From Candidatus Heimdallarchaeota archaeon (GTDB lineage Archaea; Asgardarchaeota; Heimdallarchaeia; JABLTI01), in contig JAUVZH010000022.1 in the NCBI GenBank assembly GCA_030602675.1, positions 1 through 15,702 of the forward strand: a stretch of 15,702 nt of DNA, in the 5' to 3' direction. The notes below the pieces were generated by a model. That model saw nothing but the letters and a program-made list of their open reading frames with translations. It was not told the origin of the DNA and searched no databases. Below are positions 1 through 6,055 of this stretch, in pieces (the first letter of the stretch is position 1; each line of letters starts with the position of its first letter). The position numbers and the translations under genes are program-made.

Positions 1-643
1 CAATTAGATTTCTAAAAACATAAATGGAATTATAGTTTAAGAAACGATATCGATTCCATATTTTTTTTAACTCAGTTATAGAAAAAATATGGAAACATTT
101 TATTAATTTGGCTATATTTGAATTTTTAAATTGGTGTGCAATCTCTTTATAGCTTAACGTGGGAGTTACTTCACCTACTCTATTATAATACATCCCTCTG
201 AAAGAAATGGGTTCATTATCTTTTGGCACAGGATTAAAGGAAATAATAGCATAATTTTTACTGTCTGTTGTTGTTAAATCAAAAATCTTTATTTTTGGAG
301 CTGGTTTACATATAGCAGAGAATCTATTGGACATTTTTAATCTAAAATTTGGTAGTGAATCATTAATACCAATCTTAATTCGTTTTTTGGTTTCTTCTTC
401 TTCTTTTATACCAAATACTATTGCTCCACCATTGTTATTGGAAAAAAAACTTCCAAGGGATCCTAAACTTTCAATATTTGAATAACCTTCTTTAAAGTCT
501 AACTGATCACCTTCATCTTCAAGCGCTAGAATCTTATCAATTAATTGATCGGCATTTGGTCCTATAAATTTTGTTTGTACATAATCTTGGTCCCATTTAC
601 CACAAGTAATAATTTCTATAATTTTATTATAATCAAGTTTCAT
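1..643 (-). CDS. Schlafen AlbA_2-type putative DNA-binding protein (partial, 3' end outside window)
   Basis: This is an open frame of 214 codons from an ATG at 641-643, running off the left edge. It is preceded by a good Shine-Dalgarno (AAGGAG on the minus strand, around 656-661). The visible part carries the AlbA_2/Schlafen signature: LDFKEGYSN (residues 48-56), then a Ser/Gly/Asn-rich helix start and GGAIVFGIKE (72-81), and later a strand with SFRGMYYNRVGE typical of the second half of that domain. Family knowledge: AlbA_2 domains bind nucleic acid and occur in archaeal and bacterial regulators and defence-related proteins, often with a C-terminal winged helix; that end is not visible here. 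It lies just outside the left inverted repeat, so whether it is host or accessory is open. The domain call is fairly safe; the cellular role is unknown. Confidence 0.75.
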   Translation of the reverse strand, partial: MKLDYNKIIEIITCGKWDQDYVQTKFIGPNADQLIDKILALEDEGDQLDFKEGYSNIESLGSLGSFFSNNNGGAIVFGIKEEEETKKRIKIGINDSLPNFRLKMSNRFSAICKPAPKIKIFDLTTTDSKNYAIISFNPVPKDNEPISFRGMYYNRVGEVTPTLSYKEIAHQFKNSNIAKLIKCFHIFSITELKKIWNRYRFLNYNSIYVFRNLI

Positions 644-964
644 ACAAATCCGTTCTCCTTTTCAAAAAGTAGAATTTATAGTAGTTTGTTAATTTATTAC
701 CATGTTTACTCATTTTAATATATGTTTTTTGAATTATATATCTACTTAATCATGAACACATATTTCCTTAGTAAATGACTCAAGATATCATTATATATGC
801 TTTTTTTAGAAGATGAATAATCTATTACCCACTATAAGTCTTAGTAAAAATCATATATCTAGAACCTAAAGAAATAACAAAAACTTTATTGAAAGAGTAA
901 ACAATTTGTTTTCCTCACCACAATAATTTTAAATCAAATCACATGCAAAAATAACTATTGATAA
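644..964. other. Gene-free AT-rich spacer
   Basis: I see no coding frame of useful length and no RNA gene here. On the minus strand the stretch around 714-745 has AT-rich TATA-like runs that may serve the AlbA_2 gene. The last bases (953-960, AACTATTG) pair with 991-998 and are described with the left tRNA half. Confidence 0.5.
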
Positions 965-996
965 AGGTCTGTAGCGCAGTCTGGACAGCGCAATAG
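965..996 (+). repeat. Left inverted repeat: tRNA 5' half (acceptor strand plus D-arm)
   Basis: Read on the plus strand it is AGGTCTG (acceptor positions 1-7), TA, D-stem GCGC, D-loop AGTCTGGACA with the GG pair, D-stem GCGC, A26, then ATAG. It stops resembling a tRNA at about position 30, and no anticodon loop, T-arm or complementary acceptor strand follows. Nearly the same sequence occurs inverted at 9426-9457. Its acceptor heptamer is identical to that of the complete tRNA-Arg at 3057-3190. Bases 953-960 and 991-998 form a perfect 8-base inverted repeat, so this D-arm could sit at the tip of a longer hairpin. Confidence 0.8.
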
Positions 997-1005
997 TTGT
1001 TAAGC

Positions 1006-1227
1006 TTATTTCTTAGTTGGCAATTCAACTTCAGAGGTGACATACACAAACCCATTCTCATCTCTAAGAAAAATGATATGTTCACCAACTGATAAACCCA
1101 ACTCTTTCATTACATCTTTTGGGATTGTTATTTGGCCACTACCTGCTATTTTTGCACTGCCTATGAACTTCATACTAATATTTTTCTTTTTGCTGTATAA
1201 ATACCTTCTCACTTTATAATAATTCAT
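1006..1227 (-). CDS. Small SpoVT/AbrB-type swapped-hairpin DNA-binding protein
   Basis: The 73-residue frame contains the AbrB core: AGSGQITIPKDVMKELGLSV (about residues 28-47), followed by GEHIIFLRDENGFVYVTSE. An internal Met (residue 19, MKFIGSAKI) would give a 55-residue protein closer to the usual length of archaeal single-domain AbrB proteins, so the true start may be there. Family knowledge: these dimers bind DNA as transition-state regulators or as antitoxins. No toxin gene (PIN, MazF or Doc type) sits beside it, so a plain regulator role is more likely. It is divergent from tnpB across about 76 AT-rich bases, so it could control the transposon promoter; that is inference. Confidence 0.75.
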   Translation of the reverse strand: MNYYKVRRYLYSKKKNISMKFIGSAKIAGSGQITIPKDVMKELGLSVGEHIIFLRDENGFVYVTSEVELPTKK

Positions 1228-1303
1228 AGTATTTTCTGTAAAACGGGGATTTTATATATTATTATAAATATAATAATTATAATAAATAATGGAGTAATTA
1301 GGT
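1228..1303. promoter_or_regulatory. Divergent promoter region between abrB-like gene and tnpB
   Basis: A strong AT box, TTTTATATATT at 1250-1260, is TATA-like in both directions. For the rightward gene it lies about 45-54 bases before the GTG start, and a GGAG Shine-Dalgarno follows at 1291-1294. The short gap means the two divergent genes probably share regulation. Confidence 0.5.
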
Positions 1304-2932
1304 GTGGTTAGAATAGGAATACCAATAAAATCATTTAACTTAAAAATCGTCAATCTAGATCAACAATACTTGATGTATTTCAAAACGTTAATCTTAAAAT
1401 ATTCGCAACAACTTTTGAACGAATTATGGTCGGAAAAATGGTTGGATGAGTTTGAAGAAAACAAAGGAATAAGAGCATATGAAGTAATTCAAACAGCAAA
1501 TCCTCAATTCGTGTTAAATGGGAAAACAATCTATCTCCCTTCAAGAATTAAGAGAGGAATTTTTGAGTATGTGGGACGAATTATCAGGTCCTTTGTTAAA
1601 TTAAGAGCATGTTTTTACGACTGCTTACAAGTAATGGAATTGGTTGGTTATGATTATTCGCTAAATAGACTTTATCCTCTTATCAGAGATAGTTATCGCA
1701 ATTCAAATGGAGTTCCCAACCACAAGAAAATAATAGTTATGAAAGTCATTAAACTAATAAGGAAATGGTATTATCATTTAGCCCTTGATTTTACCATGAT
1801 ACCATTTAGTTATTTAATCCAACCCAATATCAAGCAATTTACTTTTCTTTATCATTGTGATGATGCAAATGCTATTAGATACAGAATAAATAGCCATTCA
1901 ATTAACTACAAGATAAAATTACCAATTATTCAAAACCCTGTGAAACGTCAAGATTGGCAATGGTTCGAAGATGAGTTACCGATTCCGAAAAAAATACAAC
2001 TAAAAATACAAAAGTTGAACAATAGAGAATCAATTAAACCAACATTGATTACAAAAATATTGAAGGGTGGGTTAGAATATTTCTTCTTGATTTTTCCTTG
2101 GTCATATGAAAAAAGCAAACATGCACTCAAAAGCACAAAAGATAGAATGTTATCTATTGATTTAGGTATAAAGAAGCTAGCTACAGGTGTAGTTTGTGAA
2201 GCTGGAAACCAAATAAGCAGACCAATAATAATTAAACAAGTTAGTTCACTCACAAAAGAAATCAATCGACTCTATAACCATATTTCAGGTATTACTTCTA
2301 AGTTAAGAAAACTAAAGAATAATGATAATACAAATTCATATCAGCAAAGATTACTTGAAATAGAGCATAACCGATTATATAACAAACGTAATCGTATACA
2401 AAATCAATTAGTTCACATAGTAACTAATAAACTGATTCTCCTCGCTTCAAAGTGGCAATGCTCAACTATCCTTCTAGAAGATTTGAGAACATATGTTCCT
2501 AGAAGGGGAAAAAGAAAAACATCAAGAAGACAAAACGATTGGTTTAGAGGAAAACTCCTCAAGATCCTAAAATACAAGTGTCGGGAAGTTAACATAAATG
2601 TCCAAACTGTTTCTCCATATGGTACTAGTTGTCATTGTTCACGTTGTGGAAACAAAGATGGCTTAAAAATCAAAGGTCCAAATAATTTAATTCAATCAAA
2701 GAAAGGTCGTTGGTTTTATTGTTCAGAATGTGGTTTTTCAGCTGATAGAGATTATAATGCTGCTCTCAATATCTATCGAGCACGTGAAATTGATTATGAA
2801 AGCATTCCAAGTTTAGTTCATACTCAACCCATCCCCAGCCCCTATACGGAGTTGGGAACTCCACTCAACCGTCCTAGTGGAGGAACTGTAACACTTTCTA
2901 CTAATGAGATAGTAGAGGTTGTAGGTGGATAA
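1304..2932 (+). CDS. tnpB: TnpB RNA-guided nuclease of a lone IS1341/IS605-type element
   Basis: The protein has 542 residues and a GTG start chosen because GGAG lies nine bases upstream. All RuvC-like catalytic positions appear intact: D286 in MLSIDLGIKKLATG, E392 in ILLEDLRT, and D481/D483 in SADRDYNAALNI. A zinc ribbon lies between the last two motifs (C445, C448, C473, C476). Family knowledge: TnpB is an RNA-guided DNA endonuclease encoded by IS200/IS605 elements and uses an omega RNA overlapping the 3' end of its own gene. No TnpA transposase is nearby, so movement would depend on one supplied in trans. The C-terminus (LGTPLNRPSGGTVTLSTNEI) resembles the conserved tail of archaeal TnpB proteins whose DNA also encodes the guide-RNA scaffold. 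It probably inserted into the larger element. Confidence 0.93.
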   Translation: MVRIGIPIKSFNLKIVNLDQQYLMYFKTLILKYSQQLLNELWSEKWLDEFEENKGIRAYEVIQTANPQFVLNGKTIYLPSRIKRGIFEYVGRIIRSFVKLRACFYDCLQVMELVGYDYSLNRLYPLIRDSYRNSNGVPNHKKIIVMKVIKLIRKWYYHLALDFTMIPFSYLIQPNIKQFTFLYHCDDANAIRYRINSHSINYKIKLPIIQNPVKRQDWQWFEDELPIPKKIQLKIQKLNNRESIKPTLITKILKGGLEYFFLIFPWSYEKSKHALKSTKDRMLSIDLGIKKLATGVVCEAGNQISRPIIIKQVSSLTKEINRLYNHISGITSKLRKLKNNDNTNSYQQRLLEIEHNRLYNKRNRIQNQLVHIVTNKLILLASKWQCSTILLEDLRTYVPRRGKRKTSRRQNDWFRGKLLKILKYKCREVNINVQTVSPYGTSCHCSRCGNKDGLKIKGPNNLIQSKKGRWFYCSECGFSADRDYNAALNIYRAREIDYESIPSLVHTQPIPSPYTELGTPLNRPSGGTVTLSTNEIVEVVGG

Positions 2933-2958
2933 TTTGTTCACTCAATTATTCACAAATA
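2851..2958 (+). ncRNA. Candidate TnpB omega RNA 3' scaffold and right end
   Basis: Two hairpins lie in the last coding bases of tnpB: CTCCACT (2859-2865) with AGTGGAG (2876-2882), and TCTACT (2897-2902) with AGTAGA (2911-2916). Omega RNAs are known to overlap the tnpB 3' end and to run into the flanking DNA as guide. The exact right end, and therefore the guide, cannot be fixed from one copy. The low synonymous freedom implied by the hairpins supports the reading, but transcription is inferred. Confidence 0.4.
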
Positions 2959-2959
2959 A

Positions 2960-2990
2960 AGGTACGGTAGCGCGCTTGCCTTCCAATAAG
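2960..2990 (+). pseudogene. Degraded tRNA fragment (D-arm 3' side and anticodon stem)
   Basis: GGTAGCGCGCTTGCCTTCC (2966-2984) looks like a tRNA D-loop end, 3' D-stem strand, anticodon-stem 5' strand and start of an anticodon loop. It resembles the corresponding part of the tRNA-Arg at 3057-3190, where TAGTGTG-CCTGCCTTC occurs with mostly C/T differences. The leading AGGT matches the 5' end of the other tRNA copies, so part of the acceptor and D-arm may be deleted. No matching anticodon-stem 3' strand, T-arm or acceptor follows, so it is not a working gene. Confidence 0.4.
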
Positions 2991-3034
2991 TTTTGGCGTG
3001 CATATTTCAAAGGAGAAACTAACTAATCAGCCTA

Positions 3035-3053
3035 AACAGCTAGAAAAAATAAG
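3035..3053 (-). terminator. T-run terminator of tRNA-Arg
   Basis: On the minus strand a six-T run (TATTTTTTCTAG) begins a few bases after the encoded CCA. This is the usual archaeal intrinsic termination signal. Confidence 0.6.
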
Positions 3054-3056
3054 TGG

Positions 3057-3190
3057 CAGGTCTGGAGGGATTTATTCAAACAGAAGTCGCGACTTTTGTT
3101 TTTTGAACCCTCGACTTCCTACTATCTTCGAACCCAATACTTAGGGGAACATAGAAGGCAGGCACACTATCCAAACTGTGTCACAGACCT
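3057..3190 (-). tRNA. tRNA-Arg (anticodon UCU) with two introns
   Basis: Folded on the minus strand from 3190: acceptor AGGTCTG pairs perfectly with CAGACCT (3064-3058); D-stem ACAC/GTGT with a GG-containing loop; anticodon stem CCTGC/GTAGG (3162-3158 with 3122-3118, one G-T pair); T-stem GAGGG/CCCTC (3112-3108 with 3069-3065); discriminator G at 3057, with CCA encoded at 3056-3054. Anticodon TCT is at 3155-3153. A 28-base intron (3151-3124) follows position 37; helix CTTC/GAAG with bulges TAT and ATA makes a symmetric bulge-helix-bulge. The T-loop is 38 bases instead of 7, which implies a second intron of 31 bases (about 3102-3072). Removing both gives a 75-base tRNA plus CCA. The stems are clean, so I judge it functional. 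It lies inside the proposed element. Confidence 0.85.
3072..3102 (-). other. Probable T-loop intron of tRNA-Arg
   Basis: The T-loop carries 31 extra bases between TTCAA and AAT. Within them AAGTCGCGACTT (3084-3095) is a perfect palindrome, flanked by ACA/TGT. TTCA (3107-3104) can pair with TGAA (3078-3075) as the central helix of a bulge-helix-bulge. Runs of A at both ends leave the cut sites ambiguous by a few bases. Archaeal tRNA introns at non-canonical positions, including the T-loop, are known mainly from Thermoproteales. Confidence 0.65.
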
Positions 3191-3319
3191 ATTGTTATGC
3201 ATTTGGTTTTTCTAGGTTTTAGTTTATAATAATTACTATACTATAAATAAATTGTATTGAAAAGCTGATTGAGCTGTTTAAGAAGGTAAATACTGTACTT
3301 ATCTTGTAGGAGTCCTCTT
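3191..3319. promoter_or_regulatory. Divergent promoter region for tRNA-Arg and the LAGLIDADG gene
   Basis: Leftward, ATTATTATAAAC (minus strand, 3233-3222) sits 32-43 bases before the tRNA 5' end and can be its TATA box. Rightward, CTATAAAT (3241-3248) precedes the LAGLIDADG gene, which also has AGGAG at 3308-3312, seven bases before its ATG. Confidence 0.5.
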
Positions 3320-4924
3320 ATGCCTGTTCCTCTTCATTGGCGCATTGATCCCTTACTTTACGACAAGGATTGCACTGAAAAGAATGTTTGGGTTACTGCT
3401 AACAAGTTAGTTGAAGCAGGTCAATTCGAGAAGATTTTTTTTGTGCATGATACATTAACCTTGAACTTGTTTCCTATCCTTGTTCGTCGTATTGATTTTA
3501 TTCGCAAAAAAGCTAGTGACCGTATTCTTTCCCGGTTTCCCTTCCTGGTTCTTTCGGAAGATGTAAAAGTAAGTATTAAGGAGAAAGATCTCCTTATTTC
3601 TGAAGTTGCTCGAGATTATTTTTACAAATCGATTAATAAGAGCATTCTTGAGTGGCGTGTTTCTATTAATCATTACCTCGAGCGTGGTGCTATGCCATAT
3701 CCTCTTGTTCGTTGTGCCTGGGAACTTATTGGGTTTCCAACGTTTCATCCAGATAAGCTTTTCTTTGAAAGTGCCCGAGGAAAACGGTATTCTATTCCTA
3801 CTCGACTCACTAAACCATTGGCTTATCTTTGTGGTGTAACAAATGGGGATGGGCATTTACACCCACATTGGCTTAGAATTGTTGATGAGACTGCAGAGCA
3901 TATTAAATTCTTGTCAAAACTACTCAAGCAAATATTTGACGATCCCGGTGAAATCTTTCAAACTGGAAATGCTTGGAATGTCGAATTAAGATCCTCCTCA
4001 GCTGTTAAGTTATTTAATTTCTTGACAGACCAAACCATTCAAGGAGCTAAATATGATTCATTACGAGAACCACTTCTCTTAAAAGAATTAGGTGAACCTT
4101 ATCGCAGACTTTATTGGCGTGGTGCTATGGATGCGGATGGGTCATTTAAGGATCATATCTCTTTTACTAGTGCAAGTAAGAAGTATGTTGATGATTTTAG
4201 TAAATACTTGGCTTCGCTTAACATTAAATCTAAGATCTTAACTATAAATGGAGTAGCTTATAATCTTACTATTCCTGCTATTAATCGATTTCAATTTATC
4301 AACCAAATTGGTGTTACAAATCCTAAGAAAAAAGCTGATATGATACAATTATATAGTAAAATTAGATGTCAATTCAAAGGATTAAATCATACCAGATTAA
4401 TCGATGGTTTGTATTTTAATCTATTAGAGCTCCCTTCTGTTAATGTAATTGGTTTATGTAATTATATTACAAATATTAGAAATACTAAATTAATTAATGA
4501 ACATAGTTTAGAGTTAGGAATTGCTACTAATCAGTATGCAGCATATGAAAAAGGTACGAGAGCTATTCCTATTCATACTGTACAAAAAATAGTTGGTAAA
4601 CCTGCGAGAGAGTTAATGAAATTATTATCTACTCAATTCCAGCTGACCTATCAAATATCTGCTTCGCAACCAACTAAATTACCAATAAAAGTAACAAGTG
4701 AAATTATTAAATTAATGAGTGTATTAGAACCAACATCAAATTATGTTAAAATCCTTCTTGATGAAAAGCAACTACTACAAAATGCGGGTGAAACTTTTGG
4801 GTTAGTTATCAAAAATAAAAGACTCTATAGTCGGTTAGTTGTTAATTTTTGTAATACATTTGGTATTTATGAGAAACCTAGTATTGATAATCTTGAGTTC
4901 GAACCTGTTTGCGTTAAACAATGA
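3320..4924 (+). CDS. Free-standing LAGLIDADG homing-endonuclease-like protein
   Basis: The protein has 534 residues; the ATG at 3320 follows AGGAG at proper spacing. Two LAGLIDADG helices are visible: LAYLCGVTNGDGHL with D177, and YWRGAMDADGSF with D273, both keeping the acidic residue that binds metal, which indicates a single-chain pseudo-dimer. Residues about 1-160 are an N-terminal region I do not recognise. About 384-425 (LELGIATNQYAAYEKGTRAI) resembles an XRE-type helix-turn-helix. Family knowledge: such enzymes cut long specific sites and spread introns or inteins; this one is in neither, but is divergent from an intron-bearing tRNA gene. By eye the first 550 bases are clearly richer in G+C and CGT codons than the second half, which suggests a chimera or recent acquisition of one part. 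Substrate unknown. Confidence 0.8.
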   Translation: MPVPLHWRIDPLLYDKDCTEKNVWVTANKLVEAGQFEKIFFVHDTLTLNLFPILVRRIDFIRKKASDRILSRFPFLVLSEDVKVSIKEKDLLISEVARDYFYKSINKSILEWRVSINHYLERGAMPYPLVRCAWELIGFPTFHPDKLFFESARGKRYSIPTRLTKPLAYLCGVTNGDGHLHPHWLRIVDETAEHIKFLSKLLKQIFDDPGEIFQTGNAWNVELRSSSAVKLFNFLTDQTIQGAKYDSLREPLLLKELGEPYRRLYWRGAMDADGSFKDHISFTSASKKYVDDFSKYLASLNIKSKILTINGVAYNLTIPAINRFQFINQIGVTNPKKKADMIQLYSKIRCQFKGLNHTRLIDGLYFNLLELPSVNVIGLCNYITNIRNTKLINEHSLELGIATNQYAAYEKGTRAIPIHTVQKIVGKPARELMKLLSTQFQLTYQISASQPTKLPIKVTSEIIKLMSVLEPTSNYVKILLDEKQLLQNAGETFGLVIKNKRLYSRLVVNFCNTFGIYEKPSIDNLEFEPVCVKQ

Positions 4925-5187
4925 TGAGTCGTTTATTTTGTAAAAATAGATTCTTTTTCTAAAACTCTATCACAGATTTCTTATTAGATATAAGAGGGAG
5001 GTGTTTCCACCACTTTTTTCCTTTTCTTACACTCCTAGATCGATTTTTTCACATTCTTATCCTCGCTCATTTTTTCGAAAGTCCGATAAAATATCTTTAT
5101 TGGTAGAAAAACCAACAAAGTCCGATTTTTTATCTTTATGAAAAACAATTAATCATGTTATAGTTTGTATAAAAAATTCGTCAAACC
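4925..5187. other. Gene-free spacer with terminator-like sequence and repeats
   Basis: It separates convergent genes. GGTG-TTTC-CACC followed by a six-T tract (about 4998-5018) may terminate the LAGLIDADG gene. The right part holds two of the three AAAGTCCGAT repeats listed separately. No coding frame is visible. Confidence 0.45.
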
Positions 5188-5209
5188 TTAAAAGTCCGAT
5201 AAAATCTCT
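5077..5209. repeat. Three direct copies of AAAGTCCGAT, two followed directly by an ATCTTTAT box
   Basis: Copies begin at about 5079, 5118 and 5191. The first two read AAAGTCCGAT, six A/T bases, then TATCTTTAT or nearly so; the third has AAAGTCCGATAAAATCTCT and a TATCTTTAT about ten bases later. The third copy lies inside the 3' end of the nuclease gene and encodes its last residues (EILSDF). Repeats of this sort could be protein-binding sites, iterons, or duplicates of the gene end; the sequence does not decide. Confidence 0.6.
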
Positions 5210-6054
5210 GTTTTTTCTATCTTTATTCTACGACAAATTTCATGATATAAGCAATTTGTGCGTTTAAAATTACAATTTTGATTTTTAGCTAAATTAGGTT
5301 GTAGCATTTCTTTCCGAATATTATACAAAAATTGCTCAAACTTTTGTCTTTCATTAAGACTAATACTATCAATATTGAATTCTCCGATGTTATAATAATA
5401 AGTCCCTATCTGAGTTACTTGTATGATTCCTGGTAACCCCGGATGTGGAAGAGTATTAGATAATAATAATGTATAAAATAATAATTCTTCTTTATCAAAA
5501 AATCCTGGGTTCTTTTTATATTCAATAATTCGACAATGACCTTGTTCATTTACTTTATCAATACGATCAATTTTTCCTTTGAGATAATTATCATTAAGCA
5601 TAAACTCTGTTCCAATAGGTTCCCAAAACTGCGGAGAATTATTATAACGTTCTATCTCTAAATCAATGAATTTCCTTTTTAGACTTTCATCTTTTCCGTT
5701 AATAATTGGATAAACACCATTACGTATATCTTCTCCATATTTATTATAAAAATCATTAAACCATTGATGCCATTTCAAACCTTCTTGTATATCTGGTCTA
5801 TGGTCAGTAAGATCAGTTATCCAAGTAGCTCCCGATTTCGTATCAGCATTAAGTTCCTTTAATATGTAAAATTTAAATGAACAATGCAAGTATGCAATAA
5901 ATTCTGTTTTACTTATAGTGAAACCTTCTTCCAACAATATTCTCAAATGGAGAACGGTTATTTTATATTTAAACGTCAAAAAAACATTTTTTAGCTTTTT
6001 ATAAAAGATTTTGTCGAAGAATATGATTAGTGTATAACAACTAGGAATTAGCAA
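5188..6054 (-). CDS. Cas4-like PD-(D/E)XK nuclease with four-cysteine cluster
   Basis: In the 288-residue frame from the ATG at 6054, residues 45-63 (FTISKTEFIAYLHC, C58) match the start of Cas4/RecB-like nucleases; H96, E150, D163 (KGKIDRID) and E178-x-K180 (RIIEYKK) form the PD-(D/E)XK site; and C261, C268, C274 with C58 would hold an iron-sulfur cluster. Cas4 trims DNA ends in CRISPR adaptation and similar nucleases occur in casposons. The first 40 residues are not Cas4-like and this ATG abuts the divergent neighbour's ATG. A TATA box (TTTAAATATAAA, minus strand, about 5971-5960) would place transcription start near 5937, where in-frame TTG codons (5937, 5934) begin a protein of about 249 residues, so the true start is probably there. 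It likely acts with the Cas1-like protein encoded divergently. Confidence 0.78.
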   Translation of the reverse strand: MLIPSCYTLIIFFDKIFYKKLKNVFLTFKYKITVLHLRILLEEGFTISKTEFIAYLHCSFKFYILKELNADTKSGATWITDLTDHRPDIQEGLKWHQWFNDFYNKYGEDIRNGVYPIINGKDESLKRKFIDLEIERYNNSPQFWEPIGTEFMLNDNYLKGKIDRIDKVNEQGHCRIIEYKKNPGFFDKEELLFYTLLLSNTLPHPGLPGIIQVTQIGTYYYNIGEFNIDSISLNERQKFEQFLYNIRKEMLQPNLAKNQNCNFKRTNCLYHEICRRIKIEKTEILSDF

Positions 6055-6055
6055 A
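5937..6055. promoter_or_regulatory. Divergent promoters for the Cas4-like gene and the Cas1 operon
   Basis: Leftward TATA box TTTAAATATAAA (minus strand, about 5971-5960) and rightward TATA box TTTTTATAAAAG (about 5996-6007) lie back to back. The rightward one predicts transcription from near 6030 with a short leader before the ATG at 6056. Overlap of the leftward promoter with the long reading frame is the reason to doubt that frame's N-terminus. Confidence 0.5.

Noticed and set aside
1006..1227. A toxin-antitoxin pair with the AbrB-like protein as antitoxin
   Set aside because: No toxin-like gene is adjacent on either strand; the neighbour is tnpB.
965..1303. An IS200/IS605 TnpA transposase upstream of tnpB
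   Set aside because: The only frame there of useful size encodes the AbrB-like protein; no HUH or Tyr motif is visible.
1948..2265. Reading frames opposite to tnpB, the LAGLIDADG gene, the Cas1-like gene and the ZIP gene
   Set aside because: They lie wholly inside well-supported genes, show no recognisable domains, and have shadow-like composition.
2960..3052. A functional tRNA-Gly on the plus strand
   Set aside because: The D-arm/anticodon-stem part suggests TCC as anticodon, but the opposite stem strand, T-arm and acceptor are missing.
5077..5209. A short CRISPR-like array
   Set aside because: Only three unevenly spaced copies of a ten-base core; far too short for CRISPR repeats.
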